From: Candidatus Dadabacteria bacterium
GTDB taxonomy: Bacteria > Desulfobacterota_D > UBA1144 > Nemesobacterales > Nemesobacteraceae
Length of the DNA: 64,000 nucleotides
Direction of reading: 5' to 3'
Assembly: GCA_951812945.1 (NCBI GenBank)
Contig: CATOTB010000004.1
Coordinates: forward strand, 1 to 64,000
In this document: piece by piece, positions 17,785 to 25,832 of the stretch
How the letters are laid out: each line of letters starts with the position of its first letter
Position numbering within the stretch: the stretch's first letter is position 1
Made by a program: the position numbers and the translations under genes
The notes under the pieces: model-generated
Databases searched by the model: none
What the model saw: only the letters and a program-made list of their open reading frames with translations
What the model was told of the DNA's origin: nothing

Positions 17785-18200
17785 TTTCGGTAATCGACGA
17801 AAAGTTCGTCCGTTTCATATACCCTTATCTTGTGAAGATGGCAGTCATCCCTCTCAAGGGTTTTTTCCTCGATCGCTTCCCAAAGAACCCTGGCTATGTT
17901 TTCCGTCGTTGGTATAAGATCCTGAAAGCGGGGATTGTCTTCATTTAAGTTCTTGTGGTCAAAATCAGCCAGAACCGATGAAACGATCTGCTTCAGGTCA
18001 AAGAGATTGATTATCATTCCCGTCTCCGGGTTTATTTCTCCCTCTACCGTAACTTCAAGCACGAAATTATGTCCGTGTCCGCCTGGCAGACTTGATTTGC
18101 CGTAAAATTCTCGGTTTTTCTCCTCGCTCCAGTTCTTGTTCCAGTACCTGTGAGAAGCGGAGAATTCGACTTTTTTCGTTATGAGCTTTTTAAAAGACAT
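17778..18200 (-). CDS. PTPS/QueD-fold paralog with Cys-to-Ser change
   Basis: A second T-fold protein, about 140 residues from ATG 18200 (a TTG at 18212 is an alternative). The zinc histidines are kept (FSASH, GGHGHNF), and length and layout match the adjacent paralog. The position of the catalytic Cys reads FYGKSSLPGGHGH, that is Ser. It may be a non-catalytic partner, a different reaction type or an oligomer subunit. It overlaps the active-type PTPS gene by 7 bp. Confidence 0.88.
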   Translation of the reverse strand: MSFKKLITKKVEFSASHRYWNKNWSEEKNREFYGKSSLPGGHGHNFVLEVTVEGEINPETGMIINLFDLKQIVSSVLADFDHKNLNEDNPRFQDLIPTTENIARVLWEAIEEKTLERDDCHLHKIRVYETDELFVDYRKC

Positions 18201-18250
18201 CGATCCGATCAAGCCGGCAAACAGCCCCCTGCAAACCGCCGACTATAACT

Positions 18251-19810
18251 CTAGGGTATGTTTTTCGGGGTCTCAGGCACTATGGCGTCGGCACGGAAAG
18301 CTTCTTGCTGTGTCCCGTCTATTATTCTTGTTACTGTGGGTTCCATTTTTGAGAGAAACGGTTGCGGATAGATTCCCATAAGAAATATCATCACGGCAAG
18401 CGGAACCATAAGGGCTATCTCTCTGGGATTAAGATCCTTAAGTCCCATGTTTATCTTCTTTACTATAGGCCCGAACATCACCCTCTGGTATGCCCAGAGC
18501 ATATAGATGGCTCCGAGCACAAGTCCCGTGGCTCCAAGTGCGGCGTACAAATAGCTCTCCGCGAACACTCCAAGCAGAATCAGGAATTCTCCGATAAAGC
18601 CGTTTAAAAGGGGAAGTCCTATGGAAGAAAGCATGGCAATCATGAAAAACAGCGCGAAAATCGGCATAACTTTCGCGAGCCCACCGAATTCCGAAATCAT
18701 TTTGGTGTGACGTCTTTCGTATATCATTCCCACGAGAATAAACAAAGCTCCGGTGGAAAGACCGTGACCTATCATCTGGTAGATTCCACCCTGTACGCCG
18801 TGGAGATTGAAAATGAACACGCCCAGCATTATAAGCCCCATATGACTTACGCTTGAGTAGGCAACCAGCTTCTTAAGGTCTGTCTGCATGAAGGCCACCA
18901 TCGCCCCATAGATTATCCCGGTGATTGAAAGGATTATGAGAACCCCGGTGTACGCTTCTACAGCTTCCGGGAAAAAAGGAATGAGAAATCTTATCACCGC
19001 ATAGGTTCCCATCTTAAGCAGCACGCCCGCGAGTATAACGCTTCCAGGCGTGGGGGCTTCGACATGAGCGTCGGGAAGCCAGGTATGGAACGGGAACATC
19101 GGAACCTTGATTGCGAAAGCCAGAAAAAACGCTAGAAATACAAGCCCCTGGGGACTCAGTATGCCGTCAAAGAAAAGACTGGTTCTTTGGAGATCAAAAA
19201 GGTTCATTGACGCAAAACCGAACTGGTCTATGTGAGCGTAGTACATATAGATGATCGCGATCAGCATAAGTCCGCTTCCAAGCGCCGTATAGATGAAGAA
19301 TTTTATTGCCGCATAGATTCTTCTTGCGGATCCCCAGATCCCTATGATGAAATACATTGGAATCAGCACCGCTTCCCAGAATATGAAGAAAAGGATCATA
19401 TCAAGGGCGGTGAAGGTCCCTACAAGCGCTGATTCAAGGAAAAGAGTAAGGCATAGAAACGCTCTCCATCCGCCTTTTATCGCGTTCCAGGAGCAAAGAA
19501 TCGTAATCGGGAACAGGAAAGTCGTGAGAAGCACGAGCAAAAGGCTAAGACCATCGACTCCCAGATGATAAGATATTCCCAAGTCCGTGAGCCAGGGGAT
19601 CTTCTCTTGGAACTGCATGGTGGAAAGCGAGCCGTTAAACCGGAAAAAAAGCGGCAACGAAATCACGAATTCAGCCAGTGTTATTACAAAGGCGACTGTT
19701 TTTAACTGGTAATCGGAAACCTTTTGGAAATACGGAAGAACCGCAAGAACCACGGCTCCCAGGAGAGGAAAAAATACGAGCAGGGACAGAATGTTGTTAT
19801 CGAGACTCAC
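18251..19810 (-). CDS. nuoM: NADH-quinone oxidoreductase subunit M-like (NuoM)
   Basis: A 519-residue protein of about 14 membrane helices. The proton-channel signatures are clear: FHTWLPDAHVEAPTPGSVILAGVLLKMG near residues 238-265, and QTDLKKLVAYSSVSHMGLIMLG near 310. NuoM translocates protons in complex I, and Mrp antiporter subunits are homologous. No nuoL, nuoN or other nuo gene is next to it: downstream are PTPS genes and upstream the LLM oxidoreductase. It may be a dispersed complex I subunit or belong to another complex. Confidence 0.88.
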   Translation of the reverse strand: MSLDNNILSLLVFFPLLGAVVLAVLPYFQKVSDYQLKTVAFVITLAEFVISLPLFFRFNGSLSTMQFQEKIPWLTDLGISYHLGVDGLSLLLVLLTTFLFPITILCSWNAIKGGWRAFLCLTLFLESALVGTFTALDMILFFIFWEAVLIPMYFIIGIWGSARRIYAAIKFFIYTALGSGLMLIAIIYMYYAHIDQFGFASMNLFDLQRTSLFFDGILSPQGLVFLAFFLAFAIKVPMFPFHTWLPDAHVEAPTPGSVILAGVLLKMGTYAVIRFLIPFFPEAVEAYTGVLIILSITGIIYGAMVAFMQTDLKKLVAYSSVSHMGLIMLGVFIFNLHGVQGGIYQMIGHGLSTGALFILVGMIYERRHTKMISEFGGLAKVMPIFALFFMIAMLSSIGLPLLNGFIGEFLILLGVFAESYLYAALGATGLVLGAIYMLWAYQRVMFGPIVKKINMGLKDLNPREIALMVPLAVMIFLMGIYPQPFLSKMEPTVTRIIDGTQQEAFRADAIVPETPKNIP

Positions 19811-20016
19811 GTTCAGGCGGACCGAAGCAGAAAGAATAAAATTGCCGTAATTATACTTTTATAAAATACCGTTCTCAACCACGCAAGTGAAAAAATTCCA
19901 GTTTCGGCCGCAGGTCTCAGAAAAATGATTGATTATGGCGATAGGTAGAAATTATGGAAAGAGAAAAGAAGCGGAAAATATCGGCTATTCTCCGCTCTTT
20001 TAGTCTACAAAAAAAC

Positions 20017-20949
20017 TTAAGAATAAGCTTTAGCTGTTGTCTCCATTACCTCTATATTACCCTGTTTTCCTACCGGTCCGGGAACCAATATGGCAAGATC
20101 AACCCCAGCCGCGAAATGCTCCTCAAGTTTTTTCTTGCAGTTATCGGGAGTGCCGGCAAGCGCCACCGAATCTATCAGTTCATCGGTGAAAACTTCGGCC
20201 GGATTCGCCCCGTCCTGCACTTGATCGATTATATCCCCGAAACCTATGTTTCTTATGAGTCTCTGATAAAAAGGAAACCTGGCGTATGGACCGAGCCCTC
20301 TTTTGGCTGCGGCGACGGCCGCGGCTCCATCATCCGAGACAAAAGATGGAATGCCGTTTGTAATCGATATAGTCGAGGGATCTCTTTCCGCTTTTGCGGC
20401 GCCCGCAGCAACCTGCTCTTTTAAGGTAGCTATATAGGCAGGAGGGCATAAATACGGCATTATGCCGTCGGCGACCTCTCCGGCCAGCTGCGCCGCGGCT
20501 TTGGTAAGTCCCGCTATATAGACTGGGAGGTCCATTTCTCTTTTAAGAGAAAGCCTCGGAGACGTTCCGTCGGCAAACGCTTTGACTTCCCCGACATAGC
20601 TTCTCATAGCCTCAATCGGGTCTCCCATGTCTATATCGTATCTGTTGTTAACGGGCTTGTGACTGACTCCGAGTCCGAGAACCATTCTTCCCCCCGTTAT
20701 TTCCTGTATCGTAAGCGCTGTCGCGGTAGCAACTACGGGCTGGCGCATGTATATATTGGCTATCCACGTTCCAACGTTTACCCTCTCGGTGCACTCCCCA
20801 AACACCTGAGCGTTGGTTATAGCGCTGTAAGGCGGTACTTCCGGAGAGAAAATACCGTCAAAGCCCGCTTCTTCCGTGATTTTCGCTAATGCCCTAAGAT
20901 CACTTACACTGCAGCCCCAAACCGGCGAAGTTGTCGCAATTTTTCCCAT
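20017..20949 (-). CDS. LLM-class flavin-dependent oxidoreductase
   Basis: A 310-residue luciferase-like TIM-barrel protein. Signatures are ALAKITEEAGFDGIFSPEV near 20, TALTIQEITGGRMVLGLGVSH near 80-100, and LAGTPDNCKKKLEEHFAAGVD near 265. Members bind FMN or F420; the second is common in this subgroup, but the cofactor cannot be decided here. It follows the radical SAM gene by 21 bp on the same strand and is probably co-transcribed. Confidence 0.9.
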   Translation of the reverse strand: MGKIATTSPVWGCSVSDLRALAKITEEAGFDGIFSPEVPPYSAITNAQVFGECTERVNVGTWIANIYMRQPVVATATALTIQEITGGRMVLGLGVSHKPVNNRYDIDMGDPIEAMRSYVGEVKAFADGTSPRLSLKREMDLPVYIAGLTKAAAQLAGEVADGIMPYLCPPAYIATLKEQVAAGAAKAERDPSTISITNGIPSFVSDDGAAAVAAAKRGLGPYARFPFYQRLIRNIGFGDIIDQVQDGANPAEVFTDELIDSVALAGTPDNCKKKLEEHFAAGVDLAILVPGPVGKQGNIEVMETTAKAYS

Positions 20950-20970
20950 TTCATCCTCCTTGAGTTTTTT

Positions 20971-21867
20971 TCAGTACTGGTTTACCACGTCTCTGTAATA
21001 ATCCGGACGAAGGAGAGCTTCGTCTCTGGTCTTTAACACTTCTCTTATCTCTTCAAGAACTTTATTTTTTTCCTCGGGGAATTTCGCCCTGACAGGAAGA
21101 TAGTTTGATATGTGGTTTGAATAGAAATAGCCGTCGGAAAGCTCCGTATTCTCCACTATGGTCTCAAGTTCCTCTATCATCTGGAATTTGTCCGGAAGTT
21201 CAAAGAGACCTTGCTGCCATTGCTCGTAAATCGGTGCCCCGGGACGAAGTTGAAGCGAAAGAGCTCCGACATATTCCGGGTCGCATTCCGTAAGAAGTTT
21301 TCCTGTAGCCGATGCGTGTTCCCTGCTCCTGTCTTTTCCGCCGATGCCTAGGAGGACCATGACAGAATTCATTATTCCGGAAGCTTTAAGTTTCCTTGAG
21401 GCTTCAACGGTCTCGGCAAAATTTGCTCCCTTCTCTATTCTCTCGAGCACCACGTCGTCTCCGCTCTCAAAACCTATGTAGACCATGCTGAGGCCGTTTT
21501 CTCTAAGGCGAGTGAGGTCTTCAATCGATTTTCTGAGTATGTCTCCCACGTTTGCGTACATGGTAATCCTCTCAAGACCTGGAGCTTTTTCATGGAGATA
21601 GTCCATTATTTCCATAAGTTTCGTCGTGGAGAGCACAAGCGCGTTGCCGTCCGCTATGAAAACCCTCCGTTCAAGCAACCCATTGCGTTCGGCGGCATCG
21701 ATAATCTCTTTTATCTCACCCATAGGTCTTACCCTGAACTTCTGGGTTTCTTTTCTGTACATTGCGCAATAGGTGCACTTATTGTGAGAACAGCCGATTG
21801 TAGCTTGCAGAATAAAGCTTTTGTGTTCGCTTGGAGGGCGGAAAAAAGGAGTTACGTATTCAGTCAT
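20971..21867 (-). CDS. radical SAM protein
   Basis: A 298-residue radical SAM enzyme. The cluster motif is GCSHNKCTYCAMY near residue 25 (a Cx4CxxC spacing known in the GCSHNxCTFC subgroup), followed by FRVRPMGEIKEIID. YIGFESGDDVVLERIEKG near 150 is typical of the Elp3/MiaB/NifB-like SAM-binding region. There is no extra B12 or TRAM domain. The substrate is unknown. It is paired with the downstream LLM oxidoreductase. Confidence 0.9.
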   Translation of the reverse strand: MTEYVTPFFRPPSEHKSFILQATIGCSHNKCTYCAMYRKETQKFRVRPMGEIKEIIDAAERNGLLERRVFIADGNALVLSTTKLMEIMDYLHEKAPGLERITMYANVGDILRKSIEDLTRLRENGLSMVYIGFESGDDVVLERIEKGANFAETVEASRKLKASGIMNSVMVLLGIGGKDRSREHASATGKLLTECDPEYVGALSLQLRPGAPIYEQWQQGLFELPDKFQMIEELETIVENTELSDGYFYSNHISNYLPVRAKFPEEKNKVLEEIREVLKTRDEALLRPDYYRDVVNQY

Positions 21868-21950
21868 TACTATAAAAACTTAACAAAATTTCGGTATCTG
21901 TTCAACAAGACTTTGCAATGAGATAGAGCATAGGTTATCCTTCCGCCATC

Positions 21951-22067
21951 ATGTTTGATCTTGAACCGCACGAAAAAGAAGGGTTTAAATACATACTCGG
22001 CGTACCGCTGCTTATCGGGCTCATAATGGTAATCGCCTTTCTGACGCACATCGTGCTTAATCCCTAG
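21951..22067 (+). CDS. 38-residue single-helix membrane protein, candidate
   Basis: A short frame below the usual size limit. Residues 1-13 are charged (MFDLEPHEKEGFK), residues 16-33 form one strongly hydrophobic helix (GVPLLIGLIMVIAFLTHI), and a short NP tail ends it. Such an amphipathic-plus-helix pattern is unlikely by chance in 38 codons. No good ribosome site is seen. Its stop overlaps the end of the convergent gene at 22064 by 4 bp. Function unknown. Confidence 0.45.
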   Translation: MFDLEPHEKEGFKYILGVPLLIGLIMVIAFLTHIVLNP

Positions 22068-22537
22068 CTTGTTCCCCACCGGGTTATCCGCAGCATAAGT
22101 TCACGGATTTCAATCTCTACCCCAGTACTGTCCCGGAAAAAATATCCCCCGTTTTTTCTCTCTTCCCAAGTCACTCCGAGAAGTTTCAGGTTCTTTTTCG
22201 GTTTTTGCGAGCCAGAATCGATCTTCCTTCCCACAAAAGTAACGGCATTTTCTCTCCCGCAAAGAGCCATGATGAGCTTTGAAGTTCCGAAGAAAATCAA
22301 AAATCCAGGGGTTTTTGGTTCGGCATCAAAAACCGCGTGCATAAAAACAGGAGGCGTAGAAACCACGCTGATTGCGTGCTGGCCGTATTCCTTGTTTAAG
22401 GATTCAACATAGGCCTCGAAGTTGCGGCGGAGAAAACCCGAGACTTCATTTGTTTCCCCGCATGTTTCATCCGAGTTGACCGAGATTTTTTCTTTCTCGT
22501 AAAATTCAGCAATCCATGGCTGTTTTTCTGTTTCCAT
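22064..22537 (-). CDS. hypothetical protein
   Basis: A 157-residue soluble protein with no signal peptide and no family I recognise. Residues 45-100 look like an alternating beta/helix core (FLIFFGTSKLIMALCG, AVTFVGRKID). The C-terminus GVEIEIRELMLRITRW is strand-helix like. Codon use resembles neighbouring genes and the frame has no competing frame. It has its own upstream region, and its end overlaps the small membrane ORF on the other strand by 4 bp. Confidence 0.7.
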   Translation of the reverse strand: METEKQPWIAEFYEKEKISVNSDETCGETNEVSGFLRRNFEAYVESLNKEYGQHAISVVSTPPVFMHAVFDAEPKTPGFLIFFGTSKLIMALCGRENAVTFVGRKIDSGSQKPKKNLKLLGVTWEERKNGGYFFRDSTGVEIEIRELMLRITRWGTS

Positions 22538-22755
22538 GGCACATTACCCTGCCCTGCAGTTTTCAGTAAAGTTTTACCGTTTCAAGTCTTCACTGGAAGT
22601 GGAGAAAGGAAAAAACCTTTGGCCTCTCTATCGTGCCCCTTGCGGAAAAGTGTTTTGGGAATCCCCAAAACACTTCAGGTATCTTTTGCTATTGCGACAC
22701 TGAGAGCCCTTGCTCTGATTATCGCGCTACGCTGACTGTTGAAGTGAATTTGGTG

Positions 22756-23484
22756 ATGAATAGATACACAAGCCGCGTGTTATTCTTCCTGTCCGCTATA
22801 ACCTTGTTGTTTTTCTATGGTTGTGGCGGTGGTGGTGAGGTTGACTCCGGTGTAGCCGATGCCGAATTCAGCTATACTTTTGATAGCGACAAGGAAGGGT
22901 GGACGGTCGATTTCGCGGACCTTCCCGTCGATTACGACCAACCACTCTATGAGCTCGACTACGACCATAGCCTGCTTCCCGACGACTTAGAAGGCGGCGG
23001 AATCTATGTTCAAGGACACAACCGAAGCGAAGATCTCTTCATGTTTCTCAAGCGGCAGGTTGAAGGGCTTACTCCAAAGGCGATATACGCCGTTTCCGTT
23101 TCCATAGACCTCGCAACCAATGTGCCGGCCGAGTCTCTTGGAATCGGCGGCTCTCCCGGCTCAAGCGTCTACGTGAAGGCAGGAGCATCCACCATTGAGC
23201 CCGACACCTTCGAGAGCCGAGGATACCGCAGGATGAACATCGACAAAGGCAACCAGGCCACGAGCGGCAAATCCATGGTAGTTCTGGGCGACCTCGCCCA
23301 CACGGAAGTAGACGAGATCGATCCGAAATACCTGATCAAGACCGTGGACAACTCGGACTCACCCCTGAGCGTGGAAGCAGACGATGAGGGCCGAATCTGG
23401 CTGATCGTTGGAACCGACTCCGGATTCGAGGGTCTGACGGCTCTTTACTACGCTCGCATCTCGTACGAGCTGGCTGTTGAGTAG
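22756..23484 (+). CDS. putative lipoprotein
   Basis: Start ATG 22756 gives 242 residues and puts a signal peptide at the N-terminus (RVLFFLSAITLLFFYGCGGGG); a longer frame to 22633 lacks a sensible start region. FYGC followed by Gly-rich sequence is lipobox-like, so a lipid-anchored envelope protein is likely. The mature chain is acidic and beta-rich, with YTFDSDKEGWTVDFADLP resembling carbohydrate-binding-type beta-sandwich starts; this is a loose resemblance. No catalytic motif is seen. It stands alone. Confidence 0.75.
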   Translation: MNRYTSRVLFFLSAITLLFFYGCGGGGEVDSGVADAEFSYTFDSDKEGWTVDFADLPVDYDQPLYELDYDHSLLPDDLEGGGIYVQGHNRSEDLFMFLKRQVEGLTPKAIYAVSVSIDLATNVPAESLGIGGSPGSSVYVKAGASTIEPDTFESRGYRRMNIDKGNQATSGKSMVVLGDLAHTEVDEIDPKYLIKTVDNSDSPLSVEADDEGRIWLIVGTDSGFEGLTALYYARISYELAVE

Positions 23485-23806
23485 CAGTGACGTCCACCGC
23501 CAGCCAAAACAGGCGGCTTCCGACAAGGAAAATGGGAAGCACCAAAAAGTGTAAAGCAATCGGGCGGCGTACGGTTCAGCCTCAACCAATCTGTCACCGG
23601 CCTTCAATCCCGGACACCACTGCTCGAACTTTTTGAGGTGTCCTCCTCCAAACGGCTCAAGCCCCGCTTTCAGGGGTGTGGTACTTCAAGGTTAAACGAA
23701 CGCTTGGAAAACCGGCAAACCGGCAGGTTTTTTCTCGTTTTTTGCTGAAAATGCTTCAAACTTTTCGCGCAATATAATAATATATGGATTAAGGGGAAAC
23801 AAAAAG
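23485..23806. other. intergenic region without recognised gene
   Basis: A 322-bp gap between the lipoprotein gene and hflX. I see no convincing coding frame. Near the end is one terminator-like hairpin (23708-23733), then an AT-rich stretch and the hflX leader with AAGGGG at 23791-23796. Confidence 0.6.
23708..23733 (+). terminator. terminator-like hairpin before hflX
   Basis: AAAACC (23708-23713) pairs with GGTTTT (23726-23731), with a 12-nt loop; the T-run at 23728-23733 forms the 3' side and tail. It lies 224 bp after the lipoprotein gene on the same strand. Confidence 0.4.
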
Positions 23807-25525
23807 ATAGATAAACTCTACGGAAACACCTCGGGCCTTACCAGAAGTGACCAAAAGAACATACTCAGAATATACAAGAGGAAAATCCCTCAGGATCGCC
23901 TGGTAACCCCCGAACTCACCCGAACTCTTTTAACTTTCGCGAGTGAACTCAAAAGAACCATAACAGTACTTATTGACCGCAAGGGAAAGGTAAGATTTGT
24001 CTTCATCGGAGAACCTTGCGATTTTCCTTTTGAAAAGCTGCTCGGAAGGAGGAGGAGAGCGAAATACAGGCTCAGGGGGTTCCGCGCCGTAAGAACCAAC
24101 CTCAAGGGATCCGGTCTTACAAATTCCGATCTTATAACTTTGGCAAGCGAGAGACTCGATCTGGTGGCTTCGATATCGATCGGTCAAAACGGTTCAGCCG
24201 GAGGCTTCGAGTACGCGAACCTTGTTCCGCCGAATGGAGAGAATCAGGTTAAATGGGAAATTTCGAAGTTTTCGGATCTGGGTCGAATAAACATTAATCT
24301 CGAACAGGAAATAAATGGCATAGAACAGTCCCTAAGACACGCTTTTCTAAAAAACGGGGGCAAGGAAAACAGGGAAGGAGTGATGCTCGTGGGGTTCAGC
24401 ACGAAGTTCCGCTATCTGGCTGAAAAATCGTTGGAGGAACTTAACTCCCTGGCTCTCTCCGCCGAGAAGGTGGTGCTCGACAAGGTGGTCCAGACAAGAA
24501 AGAACGTCGATCCCCGTTATCTTGTCGGCAAAGGGAAACTCAGGGAGATCGCCCTTCACGCCAAGCACCTTGGAGTCGACACCATAATTTTTGACACCGA
24601 GCTTACCCCTGCCCAGGCAAATGCTATCGGGGAGGAATCTGGTCTTGATATAATGGACCGAAGCCAGCTGATAATACAGATATTCGCAAAACACGCAAAG
24701 ACAAACGAAGGAAAAATTCAGGCGAGGCTTGCAGAATTCCAATATAATTTGCCGAGACTTAAAGGCAAGGGAACAGCTTTTTCCCAGTTGGGGGGCGGAA
24801 TAGGCACAAGAGGTCCCGGGGAAAAGAAGCTTGAACAGGAAAGAAGAAACATAAGAAAGCAAATTGAGCAGCTCGAAAAACAGATCGACGGTCTCTGCAG
24901 AAGACGGGAACACACAAGGAAAAATAGAAAAACCTCAAAAATTCCGACCCTGTCTTTTATCGGATACACAAATGTCGGCAAATCCACGCTTTTTAATCGT
25001 CTGACCAAATCCTCCATAGTTACGCAGGACAAGCTTTTCTCAACCCTGAACCCGACAACAAGAAGAGTCATGCTCCCCGGAGGAAAACATGTGCTCATGA
25101 CAGATACTGTAGGCTTTATAAGCAAGCTTCCCAAGGAACTCATAAACGCGTTCAGGGCTACGCTTGAAGAGATAGGAGAAGCTGACCTGTTGTTTCACAT
25201 CGCAGACGCCAGCGATCCCGAGGTCAGGGAAAAAATAGATTCTGTAATGAAGATAGTGGAATCTATGGAATTCGAATATATACCAAGCGTTCTTGTATTT
25301 AACAAGCTTGATCAGGCTGATACAGAAACAGAAGCAGCGCTTAGGGAAGCGTTTCCTCAAGTCCCACTTGTATCGGCAAAAAAAGGAAAGAACTTCAGGG
25401 AGTTACTTCTACATATAGAGAAAGTTGTTGAAAAAATCGAAGCTGATGCGAAAGTCGGGGTTTTTAACCCGGAAGAAAAGCCCGAAGACACTGTCTCGCT
25501 TCCGTTATTACACAGTTTCTTTTAG
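23807..25525 (+). CDS. hflX: GTPase HflX with extended N-terminal domain; start codon unclear
   Basis: The G domain carries GYTNVGKST (about residue 386), DTVGF and NKLD, preceded by the HflX glycine-rich signature GGGIGTRGPGEKKLEQERR near 330. HflX splits stalled or stress-damaged ribosomes. Conserved N-terminal domain sequence (LYGNTSGLTRSDQKNILRIYKRKIPQDRLVTPEL) extends well before TTG 24140, the first usual start codon in frame. No ATG, GTG or TTG begins this extension. The best-placed codon is ATA 23807, ten bases after AAGGGG, which gives 572 residues. A base error or a rare ATA start are both possible. Confidence 0.85.
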   Translation: MDKLYGNTSGLTRSDQKNILRIYKRKIPQDRLVTPELTRTLLTFASELKRTITVLIDRKGKVRFVFIGEPCDFPFEKLLGRRRRAKYRLRGFRAVRTNLKGSGLTNSDLITLASERLDLVASISIGQNGSAGGFEYANLVPPNGENQVKWEISKFSDLGRININLEQEINGIEQSLRHAFLKNGGKENREGVMLVGFSTKFRYLAEKSLEELNSLALSAEKVVLDKVVQTRKNVDPRYLVGKGKLREIALHAKHLGVDTIIFDTELTPAQANAIGEESGLDIMDRSQLIIQIFAKHAKTNEGKIQARLAEFQYNLPRLKGKGTAFSQLGGGIGTRGPGEKKLEQERRNIRKQIEQLEKQIDGLCRRREHTRKNRKTSKIPTLSFIGYTNVGKSTLFNRLTKSSIVTQDKLFSTLNPTTRRVMLPGGKHVLMTDTVGFISKLPKELINAFRATLEEIGEADLLFHIADASDPEVREKIDSVMKIVESMEFEYIPSVLVFNKLDQADTETEAALREAFPQVPLVSAKKGKNFRELLLHIEKVVEKIEADAKVGVFNPEEKPEDTVSLPLLHSFF

Positions 25526-25544
25526 CTTTCTCAAAACCTGCACA

Positions 25545-25585
25545 TAAAAAAGGGGACGCCCGTTTCCACGAACATCCCCTTTTTA
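25545..25585. terminator. bidirectional intrinsic terminator
   Basis: AAAAAGGGGA (25547-25556) pairs perfectly with TCCCCTTTTT (25575-25584), ten base pairs with an 18-nt loop. A/T tails on both sides allow it to act for hflX (+) and for the small gene ending at 25608 (-), which converge here. Confidence 0.85.
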
Positions 25586-25607
25586 AGCTGTTTTTACTTC
25601 CAGATCC

Positions 25608-25799
25608 CTACCAAGGCTTAGACGCGTCGTCCTGTCCCTTTAGGTTCTTGATCCACTTTGAATCGTCATAATCCGAAGCACCGAAAGTAAGCGCCAGAGT
25701 GGCGATTATAACGCCGACCTCAGCGTTGCCGGTTTGTTCGGCTCTTTTCTTGATCTTGTCGTGAATCGGATCCGGAATATTTAGTGTTATCTCTGCCAT
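25608..25799 (-). CDS. small protein, possibly ribbon-helix-helix-like
   Basis: Start ATG 25799 has AGGAGG nine bases upstream; the frame gives 63 residues. The N-terminus AEITLNIPDPIHDKIKKRAEQTG shows a strand followed by a charged helix, as in ribbon-helix-helix proteins, but the C-terminal half (GVIIATLALTFGASDYDDSKW) does not fit a simple MetJ/Arc fold. It follows the nitroreductase by 33 bp on the same strand and is likely in one operon with it. Function unknown. Confidence 0.65.
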   Translation of the reverse strand: MAEITLNIPDPIHDKIKKRAEQTGNAEVGVIIATLALTFGASDYDDSKWIKNLKGQDDASKPW

Positions 25800-25832
25800 T
25801 ATCAAAACCTCCTGGTTGATCTTTGATAAGAA

